A DNA stretch of 33,529 nucleotides from Gemmatimonadota bacterium (GTDB lineage Bacteria; Gemmatimonadota; Gemmatimonadetes; Gemmatimonadales; Gemmatimonadaceae), in the NCBI GenBank assembly GCA_028287225.1, contig JAQBPZ010000382.1:1-33529 (forward strand). Direction: 5' to 3'. Of this stretch, positions 26,666-33,529 are shown in pieces (positions within the stretch are counted from its first letter, which is position 1; each line of letters starts with the position of its first letter). Position numbers and translations under genes: made by a program. The notes under the pieces were generated by a model. That model did not search any database. It saw only the letters and a program-made list of their open reading frames with translations, and was not told where the DNA came from.

Positions 26666-26705
26666 ACCCGGGCCCCTCCAGCGAACAGCCTGGAGGGGCC
26701 CGGGT
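26666..26705. terminator. Strong bidirectional hairpin terminator
   Basis: ACCCGGGCCCCTCCA (26666-26680) and its perfect complement (26691-26705) form a 15-bp stem with a 10-nt loop, 11 nt after the ettA stop and 16 nt from the end of the convergent gene. There is no long U-tract on either side. Its position and strength suit termination for both genes. Confidence 0.75.
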
Positions 26706-26720
26706 CGTTGGAGCATCGAG

Positions 26721-27298
26721 CTACGCGGTCTTCAAGGGCCCGGCGACCTTGTACGACGTGAGGATGACGCCCGTGGGCATCGCTCTCGTGCTCACGAGCT
26801 CGAACGTGCGTGCCGGAGTGCCTTCAGCAAAGAAGCGCTTTCCCGTGCCCAACAGCACCGGGTAGACGATCAGCAGGACTTCTTCCGCGAGCCCATGTTC
26901 GAGCAGCGTCGATGTCAGCGTGGAGCTCCCTGAGAGAATCAGGTCCGGACCGTCCTGCGACTTGATGCGGCGAACGCCCGCGATGAGGTCCGGGCCAACG
27001 CTCTCGAACGGGCCCCATTCGAGGCTCTCCGGACGGTGGGTCACCACGAACTTCCTTGCCGCGTTGAGGCGATCCGCGAACGGCATGCTCGGCGCCTTCG
27101 GCCAGAAGCCCGACCACATGTCGTAGGTCCGACGGCCAAGCAGCAGATCGAACCGCTCACCATGCTCGGCGAGCAGGGCGTCTCGGCCAGCGGGGGTGCG
27201 GTAGGGCGTGGTCCATTCGGCGTACGGGAAGTCGTCTTGCCGGAGCTCTGGATCACGCCGTCCAGCGAGATGTGTTCGATGATCCTGAGCTTTCTCAT
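26721..27298 (-). pseudogene. Dihydrofolate reductase-family (RibD C-terminal-like) protein, frameshifted
   Basis: The gene starts normally at ATG 27298 with MRKLRIIEHISLDGVIQSSG. It continues in another frame as DDFPYAEWTTPYRTPAGRD, then LLLGRRTYDMWSGFWP, DLILSGSSTLTS and VYPVLLGTGKRFFAEGTP to a stop at 26721. The break is at about 27236-27243. One missing base there (TCCGG-CAAGAC) would restore a single frame of about 192 codons. Both halves are well conserved and have no other damage. It is either a very recent mutation or a sequencing error. Family members are NADPH-dependent reductases of unknown substrate. The 266-bp region from 27299 to the next gene shows nothing recognisable. Confidence 0.85.
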
Positions 27299-27564
27299 TC
27301 GAGTCTCGTGTCCTGCGGTTGGAAGTTCGACGCCTGGGCATTGCGAGGAGCTCAGGCGGGTACTCCGCTAGGCCGTCACCTTTACGACGAACGGCCAGGC
27401 CCGCAGCGGACACGCCGCAGGGAAACCGCGCCAGCACCAGGGCACCTTGAGACGTTCGCAGGACGAGAAGGGCGACGGAGGTCGCGCGGGTCGCGGATGA
27501 TGATATCCTTGCAGTCCGTCGGCGCCCGCCGGCTTCCTGTCGTCACCCGCCCCCGGACAACCTC

Positions 27565-28263
27565 ATGCCAGACACTGCTCCCGCAGCACCGCTCTCCGTC
27601 GGCATGCTGCTCTTCGACGGTGTCACCCAGCTCGATCTGACCGGTCCGTACGAGGTTCTCGCGCGGATGCCGAACACGCGCGTCAGCCTCGTCGCCGAGC
27701 ACCCGCGGCCCGTGCGCACCGAGTGGGGGCTGACGATCACGCCCGACGCCTCGTTCGACAGCGTGCCGGAGATCGATGTCCTCGTCGTGCCGGGCGGATG
27801 GGGCGTGGATGCCCAGCTCGAGAACGCGCGCGTGCTGGAGTTCCTGCGGTCGCGCGGCGCGCAGGCGAAGTACGTCACCTCCGTGTGCAGCGGCGCGCTC
27901 CTCCTCGGCGCGGCGGGCCTGCTCCGCGGCTATCGCGCCACCACCCACTGGCTCTCCCTCCCGCTCCTCGCGCAGTTCGGCGCCGAGCCGGTCGACGAGC
28001 GCGTCGTGCGCGACCGCAACCGCATCACCGGCGGCGGCGTGACCGCGGGCATCGACTTCGCGCTCGTCGTGGCATCGGAGCTCTTCGGCGCCCCCGTCGC
28101 ACAAGGCATCCAGCTGGCGATCGAGTATCGTCCGTCGCCCCCCTTCGACAGCGGGTCGCCGAGCACCGCGCCGAGCGACGTGGTGGAACGTGTACGGCAA
28201 TCGAGCGCACAGACTCTCGCGCGCCGGACGGCCATAGTCGAGCGCATCGGCCGCTCGCTATAG
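27565..28263 (+). CDS. DJ-1/PfpI family protein, isonitrile hydratase-like
   Basis: A 232-residue class I glutamine-amidotransferase-like protein. The nucleophile is Cys108 in the elbow SVCSGALLLGAAGLL. Asp24 in FDGVTQLDLTGPYEV matches the essential Asp of Pseudomonas isonitrile hydratase (InhA). The segments RATTHWLSL, ITGGGVTAGIDFAL and PSPPFDSGSP are also shared with that group. The N-terminal half of GATase-like AraC regulators looks similar, but no DNA-binding domain follows. It may hydrate isonitriles to N-substituted formamides, or act as a general DJ-1-type stress protein. ATG 27565 is used, without a clear ribosome site. Confidence 0.88.
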   Translation: MPDTAPAAPLSVGMLLFDGVTQLDLTGPYEVLARMPNTRVSLVAEHPRPVRTEWGLTITPDASFDSVPEIDVLVVPGGWGVDAQLENARVLEFLRSRGAQAKYVTSVCSGALLLGAAGLLRGYRATTHWLSLPLLAQFGAEPVDERVVRDRNRITGGGVTAGIDFALVVASELFGAPVAQGIQLAIEYRPSPPFDSGSPSTAPSDVVERVRQSSAQTLARRTAIVERIGRSL

Positions 28264-28310
28264 CAGTCAGGTCGCCGCGAGAACCCTGGTTGCTGTCCCG
28301 GCGTGCTCGG

Positions 28311-28355
28311 CCCTCCCCGCGCCCTCCGCGTTCTCCGCGGTCAAATGCTGTTGAC
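28311..28355. repeat. Single-arm remnant of a family A palindrome
   Basis: The segment CCCTCCGCGTTCTCCGCGGTCAAATGCTGTTGA resembles one arm and the inner border of family A elements (GTCAAATGC as in A2). No partner arm is present, so this looks like a decayed copy or a one-sided deletion. Confidence 0.55.
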
Positions 28356-28382
28356 TGTCACTTCGCAGTCGTGGGTGTCCCC

Positions 28383-29792
28383 TCAACGCCTCGCGCGATC
28401 ACCCAGCTCGGCGTCCCGGAGAAACTGCGCGCGCTCCAGGGCGAGCGCGCACTGGTCGCCGAGTGCGTTGAAGAACGACCGCTCATCCTCGCTGAAATCA
28501 TGGGCGTGCTCGAAGACGAATGTGAGCGCTCCGATCGGCCCGCGCTGGGTCCGCAGCGGGACTGCCGCCCGCGCGCCCGTCCATGGCCGCACGCGCCAGA
28601 CGTCGACGGTCGGGTACGCGGCGAGATAGTCCTCGAAGTTCATGAACAGCGCGCCCGCCTCGAGCACGTCGCGCGCCATGCATGGCGTGGCGCGCGGAAA
28701 GCGATCGAACCGTTCCGCGATGTGCGACTGGATGCCCGCCTGGCGCAGGGTGATGAACTCCGTGCCGTCGTCGCTCAGGACGACCACGCCGCCGCCGAAC
28801 GCTCCGGAGGCCGCGAGTGCCTCGGTGATCACCACCTCCGCCACATCTGCATCGGTGACCGTGGCGCAGAGCGCGCTGGTCACGCGCTGCAGTCGCGTGA
28901 GGAGGTCGGTGGCGGCCTGTGCATGCAGCTCCGCCAATGCGGCGCGCGTGCGTTCGACGCGCTCGCTGTCGTTGAGGCGTGCGCGGTGCATCGCCTGCCC
29001 GCAGAGCTGCCCCAGCGTCACGACGAAACGACGCTCGGTCTCATCGAACAGGTGCGGTGTCGTGAAGCTGATCGCGAACACCCCCCTGACGTCCGTGCCG
29101 GTGCCGAACGGCACGGCGGCGATGGCCTGCGAGCGCATGCGCCGAACAGGATCGTACGCCGGCGCGTACCGTGCCCGGATGGCGTCGAGCGACTCCAGGA
29201 AGACCGGCGCCTGCTCGTGCCAGGCCGCGACGATCGGAAGCGACGCATCCAGCGGGATGCGCGCGAACTCCCGTCGCGTCTCCCCCGGTACGTCGACCGA
29301 CCCTACCATCTCCAGCGTGTCGCCGAACCGGCTCGGCATGAACACCGCGGCCATGTTGGCGCCAAGCGCATCCAGGGCCTCGGTGGCGACCGTGACGGCC
29401 ACCGCGTCCGACGCGAGCGCGTCCGAGAGCGCGGCGGCGATCCTGGCGATGGCCGCCGCCTGGCGAGCGAGCGCCGTACCGAGCTCGTGCTCGTCGGCGC
29501 GGGCGGCTTCGAGCCCGGAGGCGCGGGCCGCCAGCCCGTACAGCCGGTGCTCCACGTCGCTGGACAGATGGAGGAGACGGATGAATTGCCCGTGCGGGGC
29601 CGAGGATTCGCTCGACGCCAGGCGGAGCACTTCCTCCGCCACCCGCTCGGCACCCTCATGGGCCCGCTCGACCTCCTGGCCGAACGAACGCGAAACAGAT
29701 GGTTCGGCGGCATGGCCGGCCGCACCGTCAACAGGGGTCATGAACCTCGCCGGGATCGCATTGATATGCATGAGTTTTCCCGCAGAGCCCAT
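28383..29792 (-). CDS. Double-GAF domain protein without an output domain
   Basis: 469 residues, soluble. After a variable helical N-terminus (about 1-105, with Ala/Glu-rich helices that could coil), two GAF-type modules follow: about 110-285 (VAVTVATEALDALGA to FVVTLGQLCGQAMHRA) and about 300-460 (RLQRVTSALCATVTDAD to FFNALGDQCALALERA). Each ends with the long signalling helix typical of GAF domains. No kinase, cyclase, phosphatase or receiver follows: the chain ends about ten residues after the second GAF. It may act in trans on a kinase or phosphatase. ATG 29792 is used; in-frame ATGs at 29771 and 29741 are alternatives. Confidence 0.8.
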   Translation of the reverse strand: MGSAGKLMHINAIPARFMTPVDGAAGHAAEPSVSRSFGQEVERAHEGAERVAEEVLRLASSESSAPHGQFIRLLHLSSDVEHRLYGLAARASGLEAARADEHELGTALARQAAAIARIAAALSDALASDAVAVTVATEALDALGANMAAVFMPSRFGDTLEMVGSVDVPGETRREFARIPLDASLPIVAAWHEQAPVFLESLDAIRARYAPAYDPVRRMRSQAIAAVPFGTGTDVRGVFAISFTTPHLFDETERRFVVTLGQLCGQAMHRARLNDSERVERTRAALAELHAQAATDLLTRLQRVTSALCATVTDADVAEVVITEALAASGAFGGGVVVLSDDGTEFITLRQAGIQSHIAERFDRFPRATPCMARDVLEAGALFMNFEDYLAAYPTVDVWRVRPWTGARAAVPLRTQRGPIGALTFVFEHAHDFSEDERSFFNALGDQCALALERAQFLRDAELGDRARR

Positions 29793-29837
29793 GCCTCGGC
29801 GCGCGGGCCCACCATGGTAGTGCTATCCGTTGCTGTG

Positions 29838-29938
29838 ATCGTACCCGACTTACCTCGAAAACCCCCGCGCCGCTTCCACCCGGCATTCGAGGAGATCGCG
29901 AAGGTTCGCTGCCCATTCGCTGGAATTCGCGTACGATG
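29838..29938. repeat. Degenerate family C element (copy C4)
   Basis: The right arm (GATCGCGAAGGTTCGC, CCCATTCGC, ATTCGCGTAC, to 29937) is clearly of family C. The expected left arm is only a weak match (CGTACCCGACTTACC at about 29841). It lies between the GAF gene and the M28 peptidase gene, which are divergent. Confidence 0.5.
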
Positions 29939-29981
29939 ACCGCCCAGGCCGCGTGGCACAGGGCGGCAGGGTCGACGACGC

Positions 29982-30012
29982 TTGCCGCTGCGATGCCCGG
30001 CCGCCATATACT
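29982..30012 (+). promoter_or_regulatory. Possible sigma70-type promoter of the M28 peptidase gene
   Basis: TTGCCG at 29982-29987 and TATACT at 30007-30012 are separated by 19 nt, longer than the usual 17. The -10 box stands out in this GC-rich DNA, and the start codon is 35 nt downstream. Confidence 0.4.
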
Positions 30013-30047
30013 GCGCCTGAGACACTCACCCCGAGCACCGAACCGCC

Positions 30048-31568
30048 ATGCGCATCCAGGCTACCGCCCTCTGCCTCCTCGCCGCCCTCCCCGCCGCCGC
30101 CCAGACGGCGCGCCGAGGGGAGATCCCGCCCGCATTCGCCGCCGTGCGCGAGGCCGACCTTCGGCGCGACGTCGGGGAGATGGCGTCGCCCGGCATGCGC
30201 GGGCGCGAGGGCGGCACGAAAGACGAGCTGCGGGCATCCATGTGGCTTGCCGAGCGGTATCGCCGCATCGGGCTCGTGCCGATGGGCGAGGACGGCAGCT
30301 GGTTCCAGTGGTTCGACATGACGCGCACGCGCGTCTCCACCACCGCGAGCCACGCACGCATCGGGGGGCAGACGCTGACCCTGTTCGGCGACTTCATCCC
30401 GACGGGCGTCGTGCCCGCAGAGGCCAGCGGCGCCGTGCTGTGGGTGCAGGATGCGCGCGACACCACCGCCGACGTGCGCGGTCGGATCGTCGCGACACCG
30501 CTGCTCGCGCCCGCGCCGGCGACCATCCGCGCGAACAGCTACACCTACGCCACCCGGTACGCCGACGCCGCGATCGGCGGAACGCTCGCCCGCTTCGCGC
30601 GCCGCGGGGCGGCGGCGGTGATCCTCGTCGCGGACGCTCCCGTCGACAGCGCGTTCGCGGTCGTGTCCGACGCGCGCGTGCGCGGCGCCTACGACGTGGA
30701 CCGCGCCATCCCGCGAGCGGCGAACGGCTCCGACCGCGTGGCACCGCCGCCCGCGCTCGGCACCGGCCCAACGCCCGGCTTCCTCGTGCACGCCTCGATG
30801 CGCGAGGTGCTCGCCCAGCAGCCGCAGGCCGAGCTGTCGATCCGGCTCGAGCGGTTCACCGCGCCGTCGGTGAACGTGATCGGCATGGTGCGCGGCACCG
30901 ATCCGAAGCTGCGCGACGAATACGTGATCTACAGCTCGCACCAGGACGCCAACGGCGTGCGCGCCACCATGGAGGGTGACTCGGTGCACGCCGGTGCCGA
31001 CGACAACGCCTCCGTGAGCGCGGCCGGCCTCGCCGCGGCGCGGGCGTTCGTGCGCCAGCCGGGCAAGCGGTCCGTCCTGTTCATCAACCACGGCTCCGAG
31101 GAGCGCGGCCTGCTCGGCTCGCGCTACCATGCGGCGCATCCCGTCGTGCCGCTCGCGAAGGTCGTCGCGGTCCTCAACGGCGACATGATCGGCCGCAACA
31201 ACCCCGACTCGGCCGCGCTCCTCGGCACGCAGCCCCCGCATCGCAACTCGACCGACCTCGTGACGATGGCGCTGCGCGCGAACGCGCTGACAGGGAAGTT
31301 CATCCTCGACACGCTGTGGGATCGTCCGACGCATCCCGAGGGATGGTACTTCCGCAGCGACCACGTGCCGTACGCGCGCCAGAACGTGCCGGCGCTGATG
31401 TACACGACGAACCTGCATGAGGACTATCACACTCCGCGCGACAATCCGGAGAGCATCGACTACCCGAAGCTCACGCGTATGGCGCAGTGGATGTATCTCA
31501 CCGGGTGGTTCGTTGCCAACGCGGCCGAGCGGCCAAGGGTTGATCCCGGGTTCAAGCTGGAGCGTTAG
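30048..31568 (+). CDS. Secreted M28-family zinc aminopeptidase
   Basis: A 506-residue protein with a signal peptide (residues 1-19, LLAALPAAAQT). It is a co-catalytic di-zinc M28 peptidase. Ligands visible: His298 with Asp300 (YSSHQDANG), bridging Asp318 (AGADDNAS), catalytic Glu351 with ligand Glu352 (HGSEERGLLGS), Asp379 (LNGDMIG) and His461 (EDYHTPRDN). FRSDHVPYA before the last ligand is also typical. A PA-like insert occupies about residues 110-265. It probably removes N-terminal residues from peptides in the periplasm. The HQD triplet replaces the more common HxD with Leu or Tyr. ATG 30048 directly begins the signal peptide; no strong ribosome site. Convergent with tesB. Confidence 0.93.
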   Translation: MRIQATALCLLAALPAAAQTARRGEIPPAFAAVREADLRRDVGEMASPGMRGREGGTKDELRASMWLAERYRRIGLVPMGEDGSWFQWFDMTRTRVSTTASHARIGGQTLTLFGDFIPTGVVPAEASGAVLWVQDARDTTADVRGRIVATPLLAPAPATIRANSYTYATRYADAAIGGTLARFARRGAAAVILVADAPVDSAFAVVSDARVRGAYDVDRAIPRAANGSDRVAPPPALGTGPTPGFLVHASMREVLAQQPQAELSIRLERFTAPSVNVIGMVRGTDPKLRDEYVIYSSHQDANGVRATMEGDSVHAGADDNASVSAAGLAAARAFVRQPGKRSVLFINHGSEERGLLGSRYHAAHPVVPLAKVVAVLNGDMIGRNNPDSAALLGTQPPHRNSTDLVTMALRANALTGKFILDTLWDRPTHPEGWYFRSDHVPYARQNVPALMYTTNLHEDYHTPRDNPESIDYPKLTRMAQWMYLTGWFVANAAERPRVDPGFKLER

Positions 31569-31585
31569 CTACGCGAGCTTGGAGA

Positions 31586-31902
31586 GTACGCGAATCGTGC
31601 GAACCTTCGGAGCGAAGTGTCGCGCTCCTCTGAAAGTGCCTTAACGCAGAGGTCACAGAGGGAATACCGAGGGCGCAGAGGACTGCACTCGGGCGGCTCT
31701 GGTGCACTGATCCAACCTCCACATCCCCAGAACACCTTGATGCATTTTGGGGGTGCGAGAGCATGGCTCGGTGCGCAGAAGCCGACTGACGCAGTCCTCT
31801 GCGTTCCTCGCTGTTTCGCTCCGCGTCCTCTGTGTTGATGCAGTTCGCAGTTCCAAGAGGATCGCGAGAATTCGCTCCGAAGGTTCGCAGACATTCGCGT
31901 AC
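31586..31902. repeat. Three-layer family C palindrome, left copy beside tesB (C2)
   Basis: Outer arms GTACGCGAATCGTGCGAACC (31586-31624) and the complement ending at 31902 pair. The middle arms are family A-like (TTAACGCAGAGG to GAGGACTGC, about 31640-31686, with GCAGTCCTCTGCG to GTGTTGATGC, about 31790-31842). The core pairs GTGCACTGATCC with GCTCGGTGCGCA around a hairpin CCCCAGAA/TTTTGGGGG. It fills the convergent gap 31569-31926. It is about 90 per cent identical, by eye, to the reverse complement of C3. Confidence 0.93.
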
Positions 31903-31926
31903 CCTCCAAGCACGCGGAGCGAACAG

Positions 31927-32781
31927 CTATTTCGAGCCGACCCGGATAAGCCCTTCCTGTGCCACCGAGGCCACCAGCTCGCCCGACTGCGAGTGGATCG
32001 TCCCGCGCACGAAGCCGCGGGCACCGGCCGCGACGGGGCTGTCGGTGGAGTAGAGCAGCCACTCGTCGGCGCGGAAGGGCCGGTGCATCCAGAGCGAGTG
32101 ATCGAGCGACGCGAGGCGCAGACCCGGCGCGCGGTAGGCGATGCCGTGCGGCTGCAACGCCGTCACGAGCAGCCCGTAATCCGACGCATACGCCAGCACC
32201 GCCTGGTGGATCGCCGGGTCGTCCGGCAGGCGCCCATCCGCCCGGAACCACGCTCGGCGCACCGCCTCACGCGTCTCCGTCCCGTACGGGTGGATCGGCC
32301 GGACGTCGATCGGGCGGTCCTGGGTGACGACGCTGCGCAGGGGCTCGGGAATGCTGCTCGCGCGCTCGCGCAGCACCGTCAGCTCCGGGACGGTGCTCTC
32401 CGGGTCCGGAACCTCCCCCATCTCGATCTGGTGCTCGGGCCCGGGCTCCGTCACGTGGAAGGAGACGGAGAGGTTGAAGATCGCCTGCCCGTGCTGGATG
32501 GCCGTGACGCGCCGCGTCGTGAAGCTCCGTCCGTCGCGCAGGCGATCGACGAAGTAGACGATCGGCGCGGCCAGGTCGCCGGGGAGGATGAAGTAGCCGT
32601 GGGCGGAGTGGGCCTCGCGACCATCGGCGACGGTGCGACGGGCCGCGACGAGGGCCTGGGCGAACACCTGGCCGCCGTAGACCTGGCCGGTGCCGAGGTC
32701 GCGATTCTGGCCGCGGTAGATGTTGACCTCGAGGGGCTCGAGGTCGAGGAGGGCGACGAGTTCTGCGAGTGGCTTGGACAT
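31927..32781 (-). CDS. tesB: Acyl-CoA thioesterase II
   Basis: A 284-residue double-hotdog thioesterase that hydrolyses medium- and long-chain acyl-CoA to free fatty acid and CoA. The catalytic trio matches E. coli TesB: Asp227 in ASLDHSLWMHRPF, Ser/Thr245-246 in LLYSTDSP and Gln275 in SVAQEGLIR. The N-terminal hotdog has VYGGQVFAQALVAA and the HGYFILPGD segment. ATG 32781 is used. An in-frame extension upstream runs only into the C3 repeat and is not real. The gene is bracketed by two inverted copies of a 310-bp palindrome, 25 nt from its stop and 51 nt from its start. Confidence 0.93.
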   Translation of the reverse strand: MSKPLAELVALLDLEPLEVNIYRGQNRDLGTGQVYGGQVFAQALVAARRTVADGREAHSAHGYFILPGDLAAPIVYFVDRLRDGRSFTTRRVTAIQHGQAIFNLSVSFHVTEPGPEHQIEMGEVPDPESTVPELTVLRERASSIPEPLRSVVTQDRPIDVRPIHPYGTETREAVRRAWFRADGRLPDDPAIHQAVLAYASDYGLLVTALQPHGIAYRAPGLRLASLDHSLWMHRPFRADEWLLYSTDSPVAAGARGFVRGTIHSQSGELVASVAQEGLIRVGSK

Positions 32782-32831
32782 GCGAGCAATGTCGCCGGTC
32801 GCTTGTGGCGTTGCCAGCTGGGGCTCTGGTC

Positions 32832-33139
32832 GTACGCGAATCTTGCGAGCCTGCGGAGCGAATTGACGCGATGCCTTGGCAAGAGCATCAACACAGAGGA
32901 CGCAGAGGGAAACAGCGAGGAACGCAGAGGACTGCGTCAGTCGGCTTATGCGCACCGATCCATGCTCTCGCACCCCCAAAATGCATCGAAGTGTTTTTGG
33001 GCCGCGGGGTCGGATCGGTGCACCGGAGCGCGCCCGATGCAGTCCTCTGCGCCCTCGGTATTCCCTCTGTGACCTCTGCGTTAAGGCACTTTCAGAGGAT
33101 CGCGACACTTCGCTCCGAAGGTTCGCACGATTCGCGTAC
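32832..33139. repeat. Three-layer family C palindrome, right copy beside tesB (C3)
   Basis: The ends are GTACGCGAATCTTGCGAG (32832) and GCACGATTCGCGTAC (33139). The family A-like middle arms and the core (CACCCCCAAAATGCATCGAAGTGTTTTTGGG) are as in C2, but the whole element is inverted. Being upstream of tesB and downstream of the small membrane protein gene, it would be transcribed if those genes form an operon. Nothing else is seen in 32782-33163. Confidence 0.93.
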
Positions 33140-33163
33140 GAAGAAGGCCCGGCTGTGGCGGCG

Positions 33164-33472
33164 CTAATGCGGCGTGATGCTCCGCGGCGCCATCAGCTCG
33201 CCCGCGGCCCGGCGCGCGGGGAGCGACTCGCTCAACAGCCCGACCATGAACCGCTGCGCCTCCGAGATCCGCTCCACCTCGATGGCGATCGCGTCGACCG
33301 CTGCCTCGAGCCGCTCCTGGCGCTCCTCGTCGTGCGGGGCGCCGATCGCCGTCTTCCTCGGTGAGCCGAGGCGCCAGAGGACCCGGGCGCCGAGCCCGAT
33401 GGCGACGAGCGAGGCGATGCTGACGACGATGATCGTCATCACCTGGGCGAACTGCTGGACGTCTGATTCCAT
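33164..33472 (-). CDS. Small single-pass membrane protein of unknown function
   Basis: A 102-residue protein. After a short N-terminus (MESDVQQFAQ) there is one membrane helix (about residues 11-32, VMTIIVVSIASLVAIGLG). A charged cytosolic part follows with a predicted helix (EERQERLEAAVDAIAIEVERISEAQRF) that may form a coiled coil. ATG 33472 is chosen because CCGGAG lies 8 nt upstream. I recognise no named family. It may be cotranscribed with tesB, though the 382-bp palindrome-bearing gap makes that uncertain. Confidence 0.75.
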   Translation of the reverse strand: MESDVQQFAQVMTIIVVSIASLVAIGLGARVLWRLGSPRKTAIGAPHDEERQERLEAAVDAIAIEVERISEAQRFMVGLLSESLPARRAAGELMAPRSITPH

Positions 33473-33529
33473 GGAAGGGCTCCGGGGGGTACTGTTTTCC
33501 TGCACTACGGGCCCGGGGCGGGGGAAGTT

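Noticed and set aside
27299..27564. A longer N-terminus of the DHFR-like gene or another small gene
   Set aside because: The open frame there has no ribosome site or family match, and the true start at 27298 begins the conserved MRKLRIIEHISLDG.
31586..33139. Composite transposon carrying tesB
   Set aside because: The flanking elements are inverted copies, but no transposase or clear target duplication is visible, so only an inverted pair is claimed.

Overview
The window is GC-rich bacterial chromosomal DNA. Several features fit a soil or freshwater member of the Gemmatimonadota: strong G/C at third positions, a very long secreted VPS10/BNR-type beta-propeller protein, secreted M28 peptidases, a hybrid sensor kinase with several PAS domains, a plant-type FabI, and intergenic spaces crowded with palindromic repeats. 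This assignment is an inference from gene content and style. There is no rRNA, tRNA or ribosomal protein gene to fix it. I found no CRISPR array, phage genes, transposase or integrase.

Layout. 50-3458 holds a flippase-like membrane protein, an alpha/beta hydrolase and a Zn-ribbon methyltransferase. 3912-8374 holds the 1122-aa beta-propeller protein, convergent with fabI. 8541-13676 runs on the + strand: a single-domain response regulator, a phospholipase D/cardiolipin synthase-like enzyme, a PAP2 phosphatase, a 2H phosphoesterase and a PLP group II decarboxylase. 13846-15812 is cysK followed by an aldo/keto reductase. 16073-17271 (-) is a translationally coupled CcdA-like / TlpA-like redox pair. 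17581-22701 is a secreted protein of unknown function and a 1308-aa hybrid histidine kinase. 23286-26654 holds a secreted unknown, a small acidic protein and the translation factor ettA, closed by a clear terminator. 26721-29792 holds a frameshifted RibD-C/DHFR-like gene, a DJ-1/PfpI isonitrile hydratase-like gene and a double-GAF protein. 30048-33472 holds an M28 peptidase, tesB and a small membrane protein. Most are ordinary housekeeping or accessory genes in short units. Lipid metabolism recurs (FabI, PLD synthase, PAP2, TesB), but the genes do not form one pathway.

The striking part lies between the genes. Nearly every intergenic space above about 150 bp carries a long nested inverted repeat of about 85 to 560 bp; together these come to about 3.5 kb, or a tenth of the window. 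At least five families can be told apart. A has CAACGCAGAGG-type arms. B is about 235 bp with arms containing GTCGAAGGGG and CAAACGATCGAACGGAGG. C has GTACGCGAA-type ends. D has heptamer CGAGTAA ends around a cruciform. E is an array of hairpins joined by CTTGGCGGGCG linkers. Families share inner layers: A-type arms sit inside C elements, and a T/G-rich core hairpin recurs in B and C. Elements appear nested (an A element inside one arm of a B element) and paired (two inverted C copies around tesB). Arm changes are matched on both sides, so the fold seems to be what is kept. These modular nested palindromes are the best candidate here for an undescribed mobile or structural system. No gene in the window obviously moves them.
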